A stretch of DNA of 64,000 bases from Artemisia argyi. Lineage: Eukaryota; Streptophyta; Magnoliopsida; Asterales; Asteraceae. Of this stretch, positions 20,092 to 31,894 are shown piece after piece. The first letter of the stretch is position 1, and each line of letters starts with the position of its first letter. A program made the position numbers and the translations under genes. Location: contig CM060706.1 in NCBI GenBank assembly GCA_030686995.1, positions 140,949,505 through 141,013,504 on the forward strand, given 5' to 3'. Under the pieces are notes generated by a model. The model searched no databases, was not told the DNA's origin, and was given only the letters and a program-made list of their open reading frames with translations.

Positions 20092-21477
20092 ATTCTTTTA
20101 GTACGATGGATTTATTATAATAAGACTAAATGAAAATAGGTTGCGTATAATAAAACTGAATTACAATTAATTAAGATGTATCTTGTGATAAAAGATTTGT
20201 GACTTATATAATTAAAATGTGAGAGGTATTAAATAGTTATTTAAATTGGGTTTAATTAAATAATCCTGAAATGACTAAAAAAATCTCTTGAAAAAAAAGA
20301 GGTTTACCCTATTTTAAGCTTGTATATATACTTCGTAATTTAAATTATGTAAATAGCAGGTCAAAAAATGAGAAAACGAAATTGCCCAATTTTATTTCAT
20401 TTTGAAATACTTCATACTAGAATATATTTTCTTTATGTCGCTCATAGATGGTGATTAGTGATCATGCGGAGACAAGGTTCCACAAATACATCACTATTAT
20501 AAAATAACTTGGTTGATATAATATGTCCTACCATTATTCAATCGTTAACTTGGTTTATATAATATGTCCCACCATTCAATTGTTAAAACAGTGGTTGGTA
20601 ATCTATTCACACATGCAGCTATTTTTGTGGCTGCCCAAATAAAGAATTATCACCGAGAGATATTAATATAATGGATCCCCAAATGAAGATTTTTCTTACA
20701 AGTTAGACCACCTATAATAATGGTTTTGCTAGCACCATATAACACGTCTTTGCCTTATATGACGCGATGAAGTTGCAATTTTGGGAGAACTCCGTCGTCT
20801 GGACGATCGAGTTGTAGAGAATGTTGTTTTGTGTGTGTGTGTGTGATATTTTAGTTTTTGTGGGGGTATATTTATTTTTAAGTGGGGTATGTTTTGATGG
20901 TGATGTTGGTTGTGTTAGTATACTAAGTTGATGGTAATGTTGGTTGTGAAGAAAGAAAGTGACATGACGCTAAAGTGGCGATGATGAAGTTGGTTGTGGT
21001 GAGTCTTTATTACCACTAGCCTTAGTTATGATGTAGATTCAACAAAAAAATGGTGATTTGAGACCGAGTCATGGGCCAAATGCCAATACGGGTCCTTGTG
21101 TCTTGATCGGATCTAAAGTTTGGCCTTGACGTAGGGCAAAGTCATACATGCGATTGGCAAACATAATATGGCAATCTCACCAAAGTTTACTACTCTACAG
21201 TGGGGGACTCGATTTGTCGATCATAAGAACTTAAGCTTTGTATGATCAAAAGATATAGTTTAAATTCCAAATTAAACAAAACAAATAAATAGAATAACAA
21301 AACCGAATTAAGCGCGACTTGAGAAAGCAATTGACAAAAGGTTATTAAAGGAGGGGTGGTTCTTAACATTCTGAAAATCACTTAAAAATTTAACGCTCTT
21401 AAACCATTCCGAAATTCATTTTAGTGGTGAAGAAGGATCAAGTACGAACCAGCTCATGAATGTTAGATATTGTCCAA
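20092..21477. other. Intergenic, A+T-rich; possible degraded MITE
   Basis: No gene seen. About 20708-21035 may be a MITE: its right edge (TTATTACCACTAGCCTTAG) resembles, inverted, the left edge of a stretch at 46266. The stretch 21070-21360 shares several blocks with 31130-31510 (GAGTCATGGGC, GTTTACTAC, TGATCAAAAGATA). Confidence 0.35.
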
Positions 21478-22204
21478 TGTTAGAATATGACAATCAAAGT
21501 ACACGTATATGCGGAAGCTAGATCAAGTATAACACATAAATATTAACTAAAACATAATATGAACGTACCGTGGTGATTCTAGCCCGAACAAGAATCAAAT
21601 AAACAAGTCTTGAACTTTAAGGAATTAGATCAATGATAAACCTCTTACCGTTTGTTTATCGATCTCTTGATAACAACTATAGTGAGTTGTTACCTCGTTC
21701 TTGTACACACAAATTAAACCGTATCAAGGTTATGCAAGTAACTACACAAGAAAGATTTTTGTTTAACAAAAATTGACCCACAACCCTAAGAGGGTGTTTG
21801 CCAATCGGTTATGTACCAAAAGAGAGAAGGAAAAAGTTAGAGATAATTGTGTGCACAAAAGATTATTAAAACAATGACCATAGGTTTGTTTATATAGTAA
21901 TTAGGTAGCTTAGGGAACAAGCTAGGCAAAGGGTTTCCCCTTTGTGTGGTGTTCGGCCGACCCAAGCCCAAGGAGGGGGTTCTAGACCCTTCCTTGGTTA
22001 TCAAATTACATAAACACCCTTTTTTCATCTTTCGTCTAACGGTCGTTAGTCCCTTTTCCATTAAGTACTAACGGTCGTTAATATCTCGTGTCTAATAATA
22101 AATATAATAAAACATTTATTATTTTTTCTTAATACTCATTTGTAATATGTGCAATCCCGATGTCTCGGGTTCGATACTAGACATTTACACATTAATATTT
22201 AACA
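21478..22204 (-). repeat. 3' LTR of the old Copia
   Basis: On the plus strand it starts TGTTAGAATATG and ends ATTTAACA. A 46-codon-scale ORF inside is shared with the other LTR and is not considered a gene. Confidence 0.92.
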
Positions 22205-22216
22205 GCTCCCACCCGT
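22205..22216 (-). promoter_or_regulatory. PPT of the old Copia
   Basis: ACGGGTGGGAGC on the minus strand, directly next to the 3' LTR. Confidence 0.7.
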
Positions 22217-23011
22217 ATATTTATTAATAGTAAAATGACATTTGTTAGCGTCTTACAACACTCCAATGCCCCCCCCCCCCCCCCCCCCCCCATGACTCGA
22301 GCTAGGTTTTCTGGAAAAACCTTTAATGATTCATCATTATAATCATCCTTTTGTTTCTAATACCACATTTAATAAAGATGTGAGATTCTTTATTAATATT
22401 CTGTTTCTCGTCTCTTTATGATTGAATAAAATTACCAAAATATCTGAACGTATTCTAGATAGACTTTGGGCGTGGCCACGCAAACATTTTGTCAACCCTA
22501 CGAGGGGCCAGCAGTATTAAACTTCTAAACAAATCAGAAGGAACAAATTCTTTCTTGACTATAAGAATAACCCATGAACTTTGCAACACTTCTGAAAACA
22601 ACCCTTATAACTCCCTGTTACGGTGAGCGGTAGATTGCTTCACAAAAATGGACTACATCCATGACTCTTATCTGGTATCTCAAGTTTGAGGATAACTTTA
22701 AATATGATTCTCACATTAAATATTAAATCATATTGTTGGGATAAGTCCTATACTCAATTCATTGAATATCATGTGAAATTGGTATGACTACGCATCAATA
22801 TACTTTCAAGTATATCCTAAACCAATACTCAAATTTGTTTTAGTTTAATGATATTCCCATATCTATAATCGACAACGGACAATTTAGAATAATAATTTAT
22901 TCATGGATTTAAACATGCAAATATAGGATATATTATTAAGACAATGAATAAATAAACATAACCAATATTTTATTAAAATAATAATTGTACATTACATCCC
23001 TCATCCAAATA
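22217..23011 (-). other. 3' untranslated part of the old Copia
   Basis: Contains a poly-C run (about 22267-22292) and no ORF. It lies between the RNase H stop and the PPT. Confidence 0.6.
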
Positions 23012-23551
23012 CTAATCACAAATGGGCATGAAACTTTCAGCGAAATGAAGTCCTATGCCTTCAGCATGCTTGTAAAGCTTGGTGCCAGGTAGAGGCTTTG
23101 TTAACTGATCTGCTAAGTTTTCATCTGTGTGAACTTTGAGCATTTCGATTTCACCTATTTCGACTTGTTCTCGAACATAGTGATGCTTAATCGGAAAATG
23201 GCTGGTGCCTCTCATGATTCCAGGTTCATTGGCAAATGTAATTGCAGCTGAGTTGTCGCAATACATTTTTATAGGTCTTTGAATCGAAGGCATAACCCCA
23301 AGCCCTGAAACAAACTTCCTAATCCAAACAGCTTCCATTGCAGCTTCTGAAGCAGCTATATACTCACTTTCTGTTGCAGACATTGCTAGTGTACTCTGCT
23401 TTCTGCTCCTCCAATCCACAGCTCCTCCATTAATGACAAAGATATAACCCGTCTGAGACTTCGTATCATCCTTATCACCTTTCCAAGAAGCATCGCAGTA
23501 ACCTGTAACATCAAGTTCTGCAGATGAAGTACCCCCATAAACTAAGAACAT
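23012..23551 (-). pseudogene. Old Copia RNase H
   Basis: 179 codons. Shows GYCDASWKGD, the SATESEYIAASEA motif and YCDNSAAITFAN, then a QLTKPLPG tail. It is out of frame with RT: the linking region around 23600-23640 has stops and a small deletion. Confidence 0.85.
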
Positions 23552-23612
23552 ATCTTTAGTAGCCCTAAGGTACTTAAGAATATTCTTAATAGCAGTCCAG
23601 TGAGCTTCACCT

Positions 23613-24986
23613 CTACTGATATCGACTTGTTAAATTCTGAGCAAATGCCACATCAGGCCTTGTGCTTTTCACCGCATACATTATAGATCCCACAGCCGAA
23701 GCATAAGGGACTCTCTTCATGCATTGCACCACTGCAGGTGTTGAAGCACAAACTTTATTGCTCAAGCCATGTTGTTCTTGCATTGGCAAATATCCCTTCT
23801 TGGAATTTTGCATATTGAATCTCTTCAATATCTTATCAATGTAAGCACTTTGGCTTAATCCAATTAATCGCTGAGATCTATCTCTGTATATCTTGATTCC
23901 CAGAATGAATGCAGCTTCCCCTAAATCTTTCATAGAAAAACACTTTCCAAGATATGCCTTAACCTTTTGCAAACTTGGAATGTCTTTTCCCATGATCAAT
24001 ATGTCATCAACATATAAAATAAGGAAAATTACATCACTCCCACTAGCTTTGTGATATACACATGGCTCATCAAGATTTTGAGTGAATCCATACTTTTTAA
24101 TCTCACTATCAAATCTTTTATTCCATTGTCGTGATGCTTGCTTCAATCCATAAATGGATATTTGAAGTTTGCATACACGATTTGGGAATTCTGGATTCAC
24201 AAACCCATCAGGCTGCACCATATAGATGTCTTCATCTAGGCGACCATTTAAGAAGGCGGTTTTGAAATCCATTTTCCAAATCTCATAGTCATAGTAAACG
24301 GCTATGGCTATAAGAATCCTAATAGCCCTAATGTCAGCTACAGGAGAAAAGGTCTCCTCATAGTCAACACCAAAAGTTTGAGTATAGCCTTTAGCTACCA
24401 AACAGGCCTTATAGGTGTGTACAATGCCATCCATATCAGTCTTTTTCTTGTAGAGCCATTTACTCCCAACTAACTTGGCATCCGGAGGTAGGTCTACTTC
24501 TTCCCAGACTTCATTTTCTTTCATGGATTGCATTTCCCCATTCATAGCAACCTGCCATTTTTCCTTTTCAGGACTATTCATGGCAGCCTTATAACTAGTA
24601 GGTTCATCAAGATTCCCTAGTAAGTTATCATCACACTCTACATTAAGACGTAGACATGTAGGAGCTTTCACGGGTCTAGTTGACCTTCGAATGGGAACCA
24701 CTTCAACTTCAGGTGGAGGACCTAAACTTTCAGGTTCCACAGGAAGTTGGCTAGTGTTTTCAGAAGGTGCTACATCTTCATGATCGTCTTCCAGATCATA
24801 TACTCTCCCACTGAATTCTTGAGATATGAGCTCCTTTTCCAAGAAGTCTCCATACCTTGCAACAAAAACTTTGTTTTCAGGTGGGTAATAAAAGTAGTAA
24901 CCCATAGTTTCCTTAGGGTATCCTACGAAGATGCACTTTACAGATCTTTGTTGGAGTTTGTCTGCTGAGTCACGTTTAACATACAC
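23613..24986 (-). pseudogene. Old Copia reverse transcriptase (RVT_2)
   Basis: 457 codons. The catalytic aspartates are present in KMDFKTAFLNG and LYVDDILIMG, with the N-terminal EVWEEVDLP...GSKWLYKKK block. The frame is lost upstream (near 24960-24990) and downstream (near 23613). Confidence 0.88.
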
Positions 24987-25960
24987 CTCACAACCCAGAC
25001 CTTTAGATAAGACAAGTTAGGAGCTTTTCCAGTCCATAACTCATATGGTGTCTTATCCACCTTCTTTGTTGGAACCATATTCAAAATGCGAACCGCAGAT
25101 TCTAAGGCATAATCCCAAAATGAAAAAGGAAAAGTTGTTAGATTAAACATAGATTGTATCATATCTTGCAATGTACGATTTCTTCTCTCAGATACACCAT
25201 TTTGTTGTGGAGTATATGGAGAAGTAAGGTGCTGGACAATTCCCTCCTTAGCTAAGTAATCTATAAACTCTTGACTCAGGTATTCACCACCTCTATCGGA
25301 TCGAAGAGCTTTAATCTTCTTTCCAAGTTGCAACTCTACTTCTGCTTTAAACACTTTGAATGTTTCAAATACCTCATGCTTATGTTTAAGTAAATAAACA
25401 TAACCATAACGACTGTAATCATCCGTAAATGTTAAGAAGTAGCCAGCACCTCTCCTTGACACATGTCTAAGTGGTCCACACACATCTGTGTGAATAAGAC
25501 CAAGTAGATCATTAGCCTTTTCAATCCTATTCTTAAAGGGTTTCTTTGTCATCTTCCCAGCAATGCAAGATTCGCACTTATCAAATGATTCATCATTGAT
25601 CTTATCTAAAAGCCCATCTTGTTGCAACTTTTCCATGCGAGCCTTGCCAATGTAAGCAAGTCGACAATGCCAAAGATAAGACGAATCCAGACCTTTCTTG
25701 ATTCGCTTATTGTTGATGCTATACATTGAATTATTTTTAACAAAAGCATTATCATTATCATTCATATCAATTTCAAAAACACCACTCACAGTAATAGCAT
25801 TAAAATAAAATACACCAATTAAAGAAACTAAAATTCTATTGCTAGAAATAGTATGATCAAAACAAAGGTTCAACAAACATGAAAATGAAATTACACCTCT
25901 AACAATTGACGGTGCATAATGACAATTATTTAAAGATAGTACTAGGCCCAAAGGCAACAC
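24938..25960 (-). pseudogene. Old Copia integrase
   Basis: 340 codons. The zinc finger reads LWHCRLAYIG ... CESC, so the second His of the usual G-H-I is replaced by Tyr. D, D and E of the core are present (HTDVCGPL, RSDRGGEY, QQNGVSERRN). Frame breaks at both ends: a missing T near 25960, and an indel near 24985. Confidence 0.87.
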
Positions 25961-26832
25961 TAAATTAAAACTCCTATAGCTTCAACTTCTGCATGTACTC
26001 CGTTACCCACGTGCAAGAATTGTTGTCCATAGGCCAGCTTTCTCTCAACTCTAAACCCCTGCAAGGTATTGCAAATATGAATGCCACATCCCGTATCATA
26101 TACCCATGAATTCAATTTAGGAGTAAGAGTGAATAATTCAATCATAAAGAACGCACCTGAAGTACTGGGGTTACCAGACTCATTATTCTGCTTCTTCTGT
26201 CGCAAGTCATGAATGTAGAGAGGACAATTTCGCTTCCAATGGCCCTTTTCATGACAGTGGTGACAAGCCTGATCCTTCTTGTTTAGAGGATTCACCTTGT
26301 TCTGCTTAGGCTGATGCTGCTTCATCTTGGGTTGTGGTTGATAGGCCATGACCTGCTTGCCTTTATCACCTTTCCCTTTGCCTTTGTTCACATGCGATTT
26401 CTTCTGGATTCTCCCCCCATGAATCGCCAACACTTGCGGGGTAGGAGCCTTGACCTTGGCTGGTAGACTTTTCTCATAATCAACAAGCAATGCAAGTAAT
26501 TCTGAGACTGTCTTCCCCGAGCAGTGCATGTTGAAATTCTGCACAAAACCAGCAAAGTCCTTATTAAGGGACCTGTTGATCAAGTGCACTTGCACATTGT
26601 CAGGGTAACAAAATCCAATTCTGTGAAGTTGATCAAAGTATTCTTTCATCTCATTCACATAATCTTCAACTGGTTTACCATCACCATGCTTGCAGTTGTG
26701 TAGCTTGTCAAGTTCATCATACAATTCAACTGCAGGAGACTTTTCATAAGACTTTTGAAGTTCTTCAAGCATTTCTTTAGGAAAGTAGTACTCAAACTTC
26801 TTTTGTAACTGAGTACTCATGCTAGTGAGCAT
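25960..26832 (-). pseudogene. Old Copia gag C-terminus and protease
   Basis: 290 codons. Gag helix region (HRIGFCYPDNVQVHLI), a basic stretch, CCHC knuckle CHHCHEKGHWKRNC and the protease motif VYDTGCGIHICN. It follows the upstream gag frame after a TGA at 26869-26871. Confidence 0.85.
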
Positions 26833-26871
26833 TAAACAAGCAACCTCATTAAACTTAGCATGTTTCTCCCT

Positions 26872-27096
26872 TCACTCTGCCTTAACTGCTTCTGATTCAG
26901 TAGCAGTAGGCTCAGCTGGGCATTCATCAGTCAAGAAATTGAGCTTACCGGCCGCCCTCAAGACAATTCTGAGCGAATGGTGCCAATCATTGAAATTCTT
27001 TCCAGTCAATTTTTCCCTTTCAAGATGACTTTTGAAAGCAGAAATCACAGTTGGGTTATCGGGTTGAGCCATATCTACAGATAAAAGTTCAAACAT
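26872..27096 (-). pseudogene. Old Copia gag N-terminus
   Basis: 74 codons to an in-frame TGA. FKSHLEREKLTGKNFNDWHHSLRI is the usual Copia gag entry. The likely start is the second Met (MAQPDN) at 27072. Beyond the stop the same frame continues with REKHAKFNEVA, so this is a nonsense mutation. Confidence 0.82.
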
Positions 27097-28304
27097 TAGT
27101 ATTTTCGATAATTAATATCTTTAAGAAAATATAATACCCAAAGGCTATATTCATATAACCAACAAAATTTTCTTGAAAATCTAGGATCCAACTTTACATA
27201 GATTCCACCACATCAGTTGATCTGCTAGTGGTGAAAGTATAAAAGATGGTAATCTGTCGAACAATAATTGGCAAACCAGATTTCCAATTCCTAGATCATT
27301 ATGGGATTTACATCAAATTAATTCATCAATTTGCCTTGTAAGCATGTTTCATCCCATCTCATGCCTTAAGTTCTAGGTCTTACGCACAACTTAATTAAGT
27401 CGTCTACCTTTGAAACTGTAAAATTACTATCTATGGTCTCACGCATTAACAGAATTTTATCTTGTTATAATAATTTATCCTAGGTCTCACGTTTACTAAA
27501 TTAAAATTCCAAGTGTTCCTTATAGATAGATGGCATGTAACTTAAATTTTAGGGTATTCAATTTTGATGTGTTAATCAGAATATGTATAAAGATGCATGC
27601 ACTCATCTTTATAGCATAAGTTTAAAAAAAAACTTTTTATTACCAATTCTTGAAATTAATACACAAAGTTTTACTTGAGGTTAAAAAACCTTAGGATGAC
27701 TTTCTACAAGAATGATTTTAAAAGAAAATCGTTTAAGATGTATTCGTAAGTGTGATAACCAAGGCAGACTCTAAGGCTCTTTCCAAGCCTTCTTACCACG
27801 ACTATGAATTTTGTCTTAAAGGAGTTACTTTTAAAAACATGTTGTACAAAACATCAATCAAGCAAGAGTTTATGGATTCAATCTCAAAACACGTAATAAA
27901 GTATGAATCTTGCTAGTCTCGCCTTAGAGCGAATTACCGTGCGAAGCGAACCGTTGTTGGCACATAAGACACCGCAAGATTCAATCTTTTTCACTTAAAG
28001 TTTAAACATTATTAGTCCATATTATTTTCTTTATAAAAATCACCCTTTTATTGCTTACAATCATGTCAAACAATTAAAAACAATAAAACAAGTAATCAAA
28101 ACAACTAATAACCATAACAATTATAAAAGGTGAAACAGTTAGCCACATGCAATCTTTATTAGAAAAGATCCTAACAAAATCAATTATAGGTTTTATATGC
28201 ATATGATCAACTAGGGCCTTCACCTCTTGATGGAGATGAGCCACATACATTGACAAGTCAATTGCGTAGACCAAAGTTAATCATATACCACATAGCACAT
28301 AAAT

Positions 28305-28306
<2 letters not shown>

Positions 28307-28395
<89 letters not shown>
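28307..28395. repeat. (TA)n microsatellite
   Basis: About 44 uninterrupted TA units inside the leader of the old Copia. The YI-repeat ORFs it creates on both strands are artefacts. Confidence 0.97.
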
Positions 28396-28397
<2 letters not shown>

Positions 28398-28762
28398 GGT
28401 CTTCCTCAATTTTAGATCTATCTAAACATGTGAGAATTAATAAGTAATTAATAGATCCATGACTATCATGCATGATTCGTCATGGATTAAAGCATAACAA
28501 TTACCACATAGGTCACAAGATACGTTCAAATAACCGGTTAATGACCTAGGGTTTCTAATGATTACATAACCACAAACCCTAATTAGGGTTTATATGGAAA
28601 TCGACCCTCCCCCCCCCCCCCCCCCCCCCACATAAATTAGGGTTAGGGTCTCAAATTTTTCAAAAAAAAATTAAAAGAAAAAACCCTAGATCAAACATGT
28701 ATCTAAAACAATTAAAGATTTGATTTTTATTATGTTTTAGTAATCAATTACATGTTATACAT

Positions 28763-28777
28763 GGCTCGTGATGCCAC
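28763..28777 (-). promoter_or_regulatory. PBS of the old Copia (iMet-like, degraded)
   Basis: Minus strand TGGCATCACGAGCC directly next to the 5' LTR; resembles the initiator-Met primer site TGGTATCAGAGC with changes. Confidence 0.55.
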
Positions 28778-29516
28778 TGTTAGAATATGACAATCAAAGT
28801 ACACGTATATGCGGAAGCTAGATCAAGTATAACACATAAATATTAACCAAAACATAATATGAACGTACCGTGGTGATTCTAGCCCGAACAAGAATCAAAT
28901 AAGCAAGTCTTGAACTTTAGGGAATTAGATCAATGATAAACCTCTTACCGTTTTGTTTATCGATCTCTTTATAACAACTATAGTGAGTTGTTACCTCGTT
29001 CTTGTACACACAAATTAAACTGTATCAAGGTTATGCAAGTAACTACACAAGAAAGATTTTTGTTTAACAAAAATCGACCCCAACCCTAAGAGGGTGTTTG
29101 CCGATTGGTTATGTACCAAAAGAGAGAAGGAAAAAGTTAGGGATAATTGTGTGCACAAAAGATTATTAAAACAATGACCCTAGGTTTGTTTATATAGTAA
29201 TTAGGTAGCTTAGGGAATAAGCTAGGCAAAGGGTTTCCCCTTTGTGTGGTGTTCGGCCGACCCAAGCCCAAGGAGGGGGTTCTAGACCCTTCCTTGGTTA
29301 CCAAATTACATAAACACCCTTTTTCCATCTTTTGTCTAACGGTCGTTAGTCCATTTTCCGTTAAGTACTAACGGTCGTTAATATTTCGTGTCTAATAATA
29401 AATATAATAAAACATTTATTATTTTTCCTTAATACTCATTTGTAATGTGTGCAATCCCGAGGTCTCGGGTTCGATACTAGACATTTACACATTAATATTT
29501 ATACGAATATTTAACA
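28778..29516 (-). repeat. 5' LTR of the old Copia
   Basis: Same ends as the 3' LTR; 12 bp longer, including an ATACGAATATT insertion near its right edge. Confidence 0.92.
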
Positions 29517-29559
29517 TCCACTACCTAATCTTCATGTTTTGGTTCTTGATAATAGCCGA

Positions 29560-29794
29560 CCCGACCCGAACAGATAAAACCGAGAACCGAAACTGGGGAA
29601 AAACTCGAACCGAAACCAAACCGAAATTACTCGGGTTTTGCTCGAACCGGATCGATCCGACCCGACCCAAAACCAAAACTCAAAAAAATCTCGAACCGAA
29701 ATAGAACTGAGTTTTCTCAGTTCGGTTTTGTTCTGCTCGGTTTTGTCGAGTTTCTCAGGTCGGTTTGGTTTTGACTCGGTTTTGCTCACCCCTA
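29560..29794. mobile_element. Truncated MITE-like GTTCGGTTTT-rich repeat
   Basis: Low-complexity CGAACCGAAA / TTCGGTTTTG units in both orientations, ending TTTTGCTCACCCCTA, a typical plant MITE terminus. The matching left end is missing, so only the right end is supported. Confidence 0.45.
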
Positions 29795-29949
29795 CTTGGT
29801 ACAATGTCCATACATTGTACTAAAACACGTTTAAGTTCGTGTACCTCAAATACACAACATCTCCTCAGTTTGTGAGTGATGACAAGAAATACACCGGTTG
29901 TCAATATTCGAAGATAGGATATTAAATCATACGAGTATTTAAGTGAATT

Positions 29950-30700
29950 TAGGGATAGAAACGAGTCAAGACGCTCATAAAAAACTCAAATAAGTCGAGC
30001 CTAAACGAACCCAAGCTTAGGCAGAGCTATGTGAAGACAAAAAAGGTTGTGACCATTGTTGTTAAGATCACGATCCTGATCTTAGGATCTTACGATTTTA
30101 CGATACTATAAAGCAAAAATGATCCGGATCGTACGTAGGATCTTAGCAAGCTTAAAGATCTTATAGGATCTCGATCTTTACCATAGGATTTTTAGATCTA
30201 ATCCGATCCGATCTTACTTGTATCGAACCACAAACTAAAAAACTACAAAGTTATGGATTATGTTTTATTAGAATTTAAAAAACAATATGTGAATCTTCTT
30301 AAATATTTCATATTCATAATTTAGGGCAACATTTTCATGAAACACTCATATTATATAATAATTTGTAGATTTGAATAATTACAAATACTATTAAAAAATG
30401 ACATTATCGTAGAATCTTAGGATCCCGATCTGATTTTATGATTTCGATCTTGTAACAATGAAAACGATTTTGAGTAAGATCCCGATCTTGAAAACCTTGA
30501 TTGTGACCCCCACAATCTTATCACCGTGTATTTTTTTTTTAATGATTTTAATGTATTAACTTTTCTTATTTACATTTTGGCTATTGTACTTCATACAATT
30601 TTCGATTTTGGCTTTCCCATAATAAAGTGTCAAGCTCCGCCATTAAACCCAAGCATAAATTGGGACTCATTTAATAATTAAGCTCGAGCACGAACCCGAC
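29950..30700. mobile_element. Degraded relative of the GCTCG hAT MITE, split by another MITE
   Basis: TAGGGATAGAAACGAGTCAAGACGCTC (about 29950) echoes the 19605 element, and AATTAAGCTCGAGCACGAACCC (about 30678-30699) resembles its interior. The GATC-rich element 30054-30499 sits between. No target duplication found. Confidence 0.3.
30054..30499. mobile_element. GATC-rich hAT-type MITE (446 bp)
   Basis: Ends CATTGTTGTTAAGATCACGATC and, inverted, CAAGGTTTTCAAGATCGGGATC. Flanked by GTTGTGAC (30046-30053) and ATTGTGAC (30500-30507), 7 of 8 identical. The interior has many GATC/TAGGATC words. Same family as 42577-43344. Confidence 0.75.
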
Positions 30701-31894
30701 TGACATATGGTTTGTTTAGATTTGAAGTTTGGAATGTACATTGCCATTGTATTTGCATTTTGTAAGTGATTGCTTAATAATTGAAGTCCAACATCTCACG
30801 GAAAAAAGATAAAAGGGTCAAAGTCATTCCCTCGAACAAGAGATTCTTATTTTGTGACTACTTTTAAGTCGTGATTATCTGGAAGGTGGCAATGTACAAT
30901 GTACGTGACTCAAGGTGAGTTTCATCGCTTGACTAAATCAACAAACGTGGAGTTTAATTTGAAAGACAACACATTTTCACCCAAAGCCATAGAATTGCAA
31001 GCATCTACATAAATCGTTTTTTCTTTCATGGTCAAAGTTGAAAAGATGTTTTAGTTTGATTCAAGAAGCAAGTTTATGCCAAAGTATAGATCATGTAAGT
31101 TTTAGGTAACAAGAAACGATTATACAAATTCAAGTCATGGGCAAAACCATCAAAAGGGTCGACCATTACAGGTCCTTATGTCTTGCTTTAAACCGAATAG
31201 TGGCTGAAAGTTCATATGTCGCGCCCGCTTTGGCATAATGTCAAATGGGTCTGGTCTCGCTAGTATACCACAAATATAGTATCAACTATTTATCAAGAAT
31301 ATATGACTATGTGGCGGACATAGGATGGTAGGAAAACTTTGCCGAACGTTTACTACACCATAGTGGCTTAATTAGTGGGGTTACTCCATCAATGAAGTTG
31401 AACATTTTTATGATCAAAAGATAAATTGTTCCAGTGGGAATAAAACAAAGCAAACAGCCACACCAAAATACATTCGGCCAAGGAAAGCAATGTGCAAAAG
31501 GACAACCCGACACTCAATAAATCGTGGATGGGGGCGATAGGGAAATCAAATCATACAACTAATAAATCCATATATCTTTAATCTACAAGCATTTGTGCAC
31601 AACAATCATTGTTTCATAATGGAACACGATATATAACAGAATTGAATTTGATAAACTAGGCGCATATGCATGTCTAAGGATACGTATAATGCAACTTGGC
31701 TTCTGGGCTTAGGGCATCTCAAATGCCCCACTTCCAGACTAATGCCATATCATAATACATTGTACATGTAATAAGTTTTAGCTAACAACCAAGTTATAGA
31801 GTAGAAAAACTCAGCTAAATACAACAAGAAACGATTAGGTAAAATCGAGTCATGGACAAACAGAACACATGGTCTTATTGCTGAGCTCTCAATT
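30508..31894. other. Intergenic, 3' of the cupin gene
   Basis: No gene seen. Two similar stretches (about 31030-31150 and 31740-31880) share AACAAGAAACGATTA and AGTCATGG, suggesting an old duplication. The second reaches the cupin stop codon. Confidence 0.35.

Larger units (their letters stand above)
27097..28777 (-). other. 5' untranslated leader of the old Copia
   Basis: No coding sequence. Holds a long TA microsatellite (28307-28395), a poly-C run (about 28608-28629) and, next to the LTR, a PBS. Confidence 0.6.
21478..29516 (-). mobile_element. Old Ty1/Copia retrotransposon, complete but decayed (8,039 bp)
   Basis: LTRs at 21478-22204 (727 bp, 3') and 28778-29516 (739 bp, 5') flank gag, protease, integrase, RT and RNase H in Copia order on the minus strand. 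The flanking duplication is imperfect (TCCAA / TCCAC). LTRs differ by many substitutions and small indels, so it is clearly older than the other two complete elements. At least four breaks interrupt the polyprotein. Confidence 0.93.

Noticed and set aside
28250..28473. Two ORFs of repeated Tyr-Ile across the TA microsatellite
   Set aside because: They are products of the (TA)n repeat on both strands, without start context or family.
29447..29823. Overlapping ORFs rich in Arg/Thr/Lys or Phe/Gly
   Set aside because: Generated by the GTTCGGTTTT-type low-complexity repeat of a MITE.
31307..31513. 68-codon minus-strand ORF near the cupin gene
   Set aside because: No family features, and the region shares blocks with non-coding 21070-21360.
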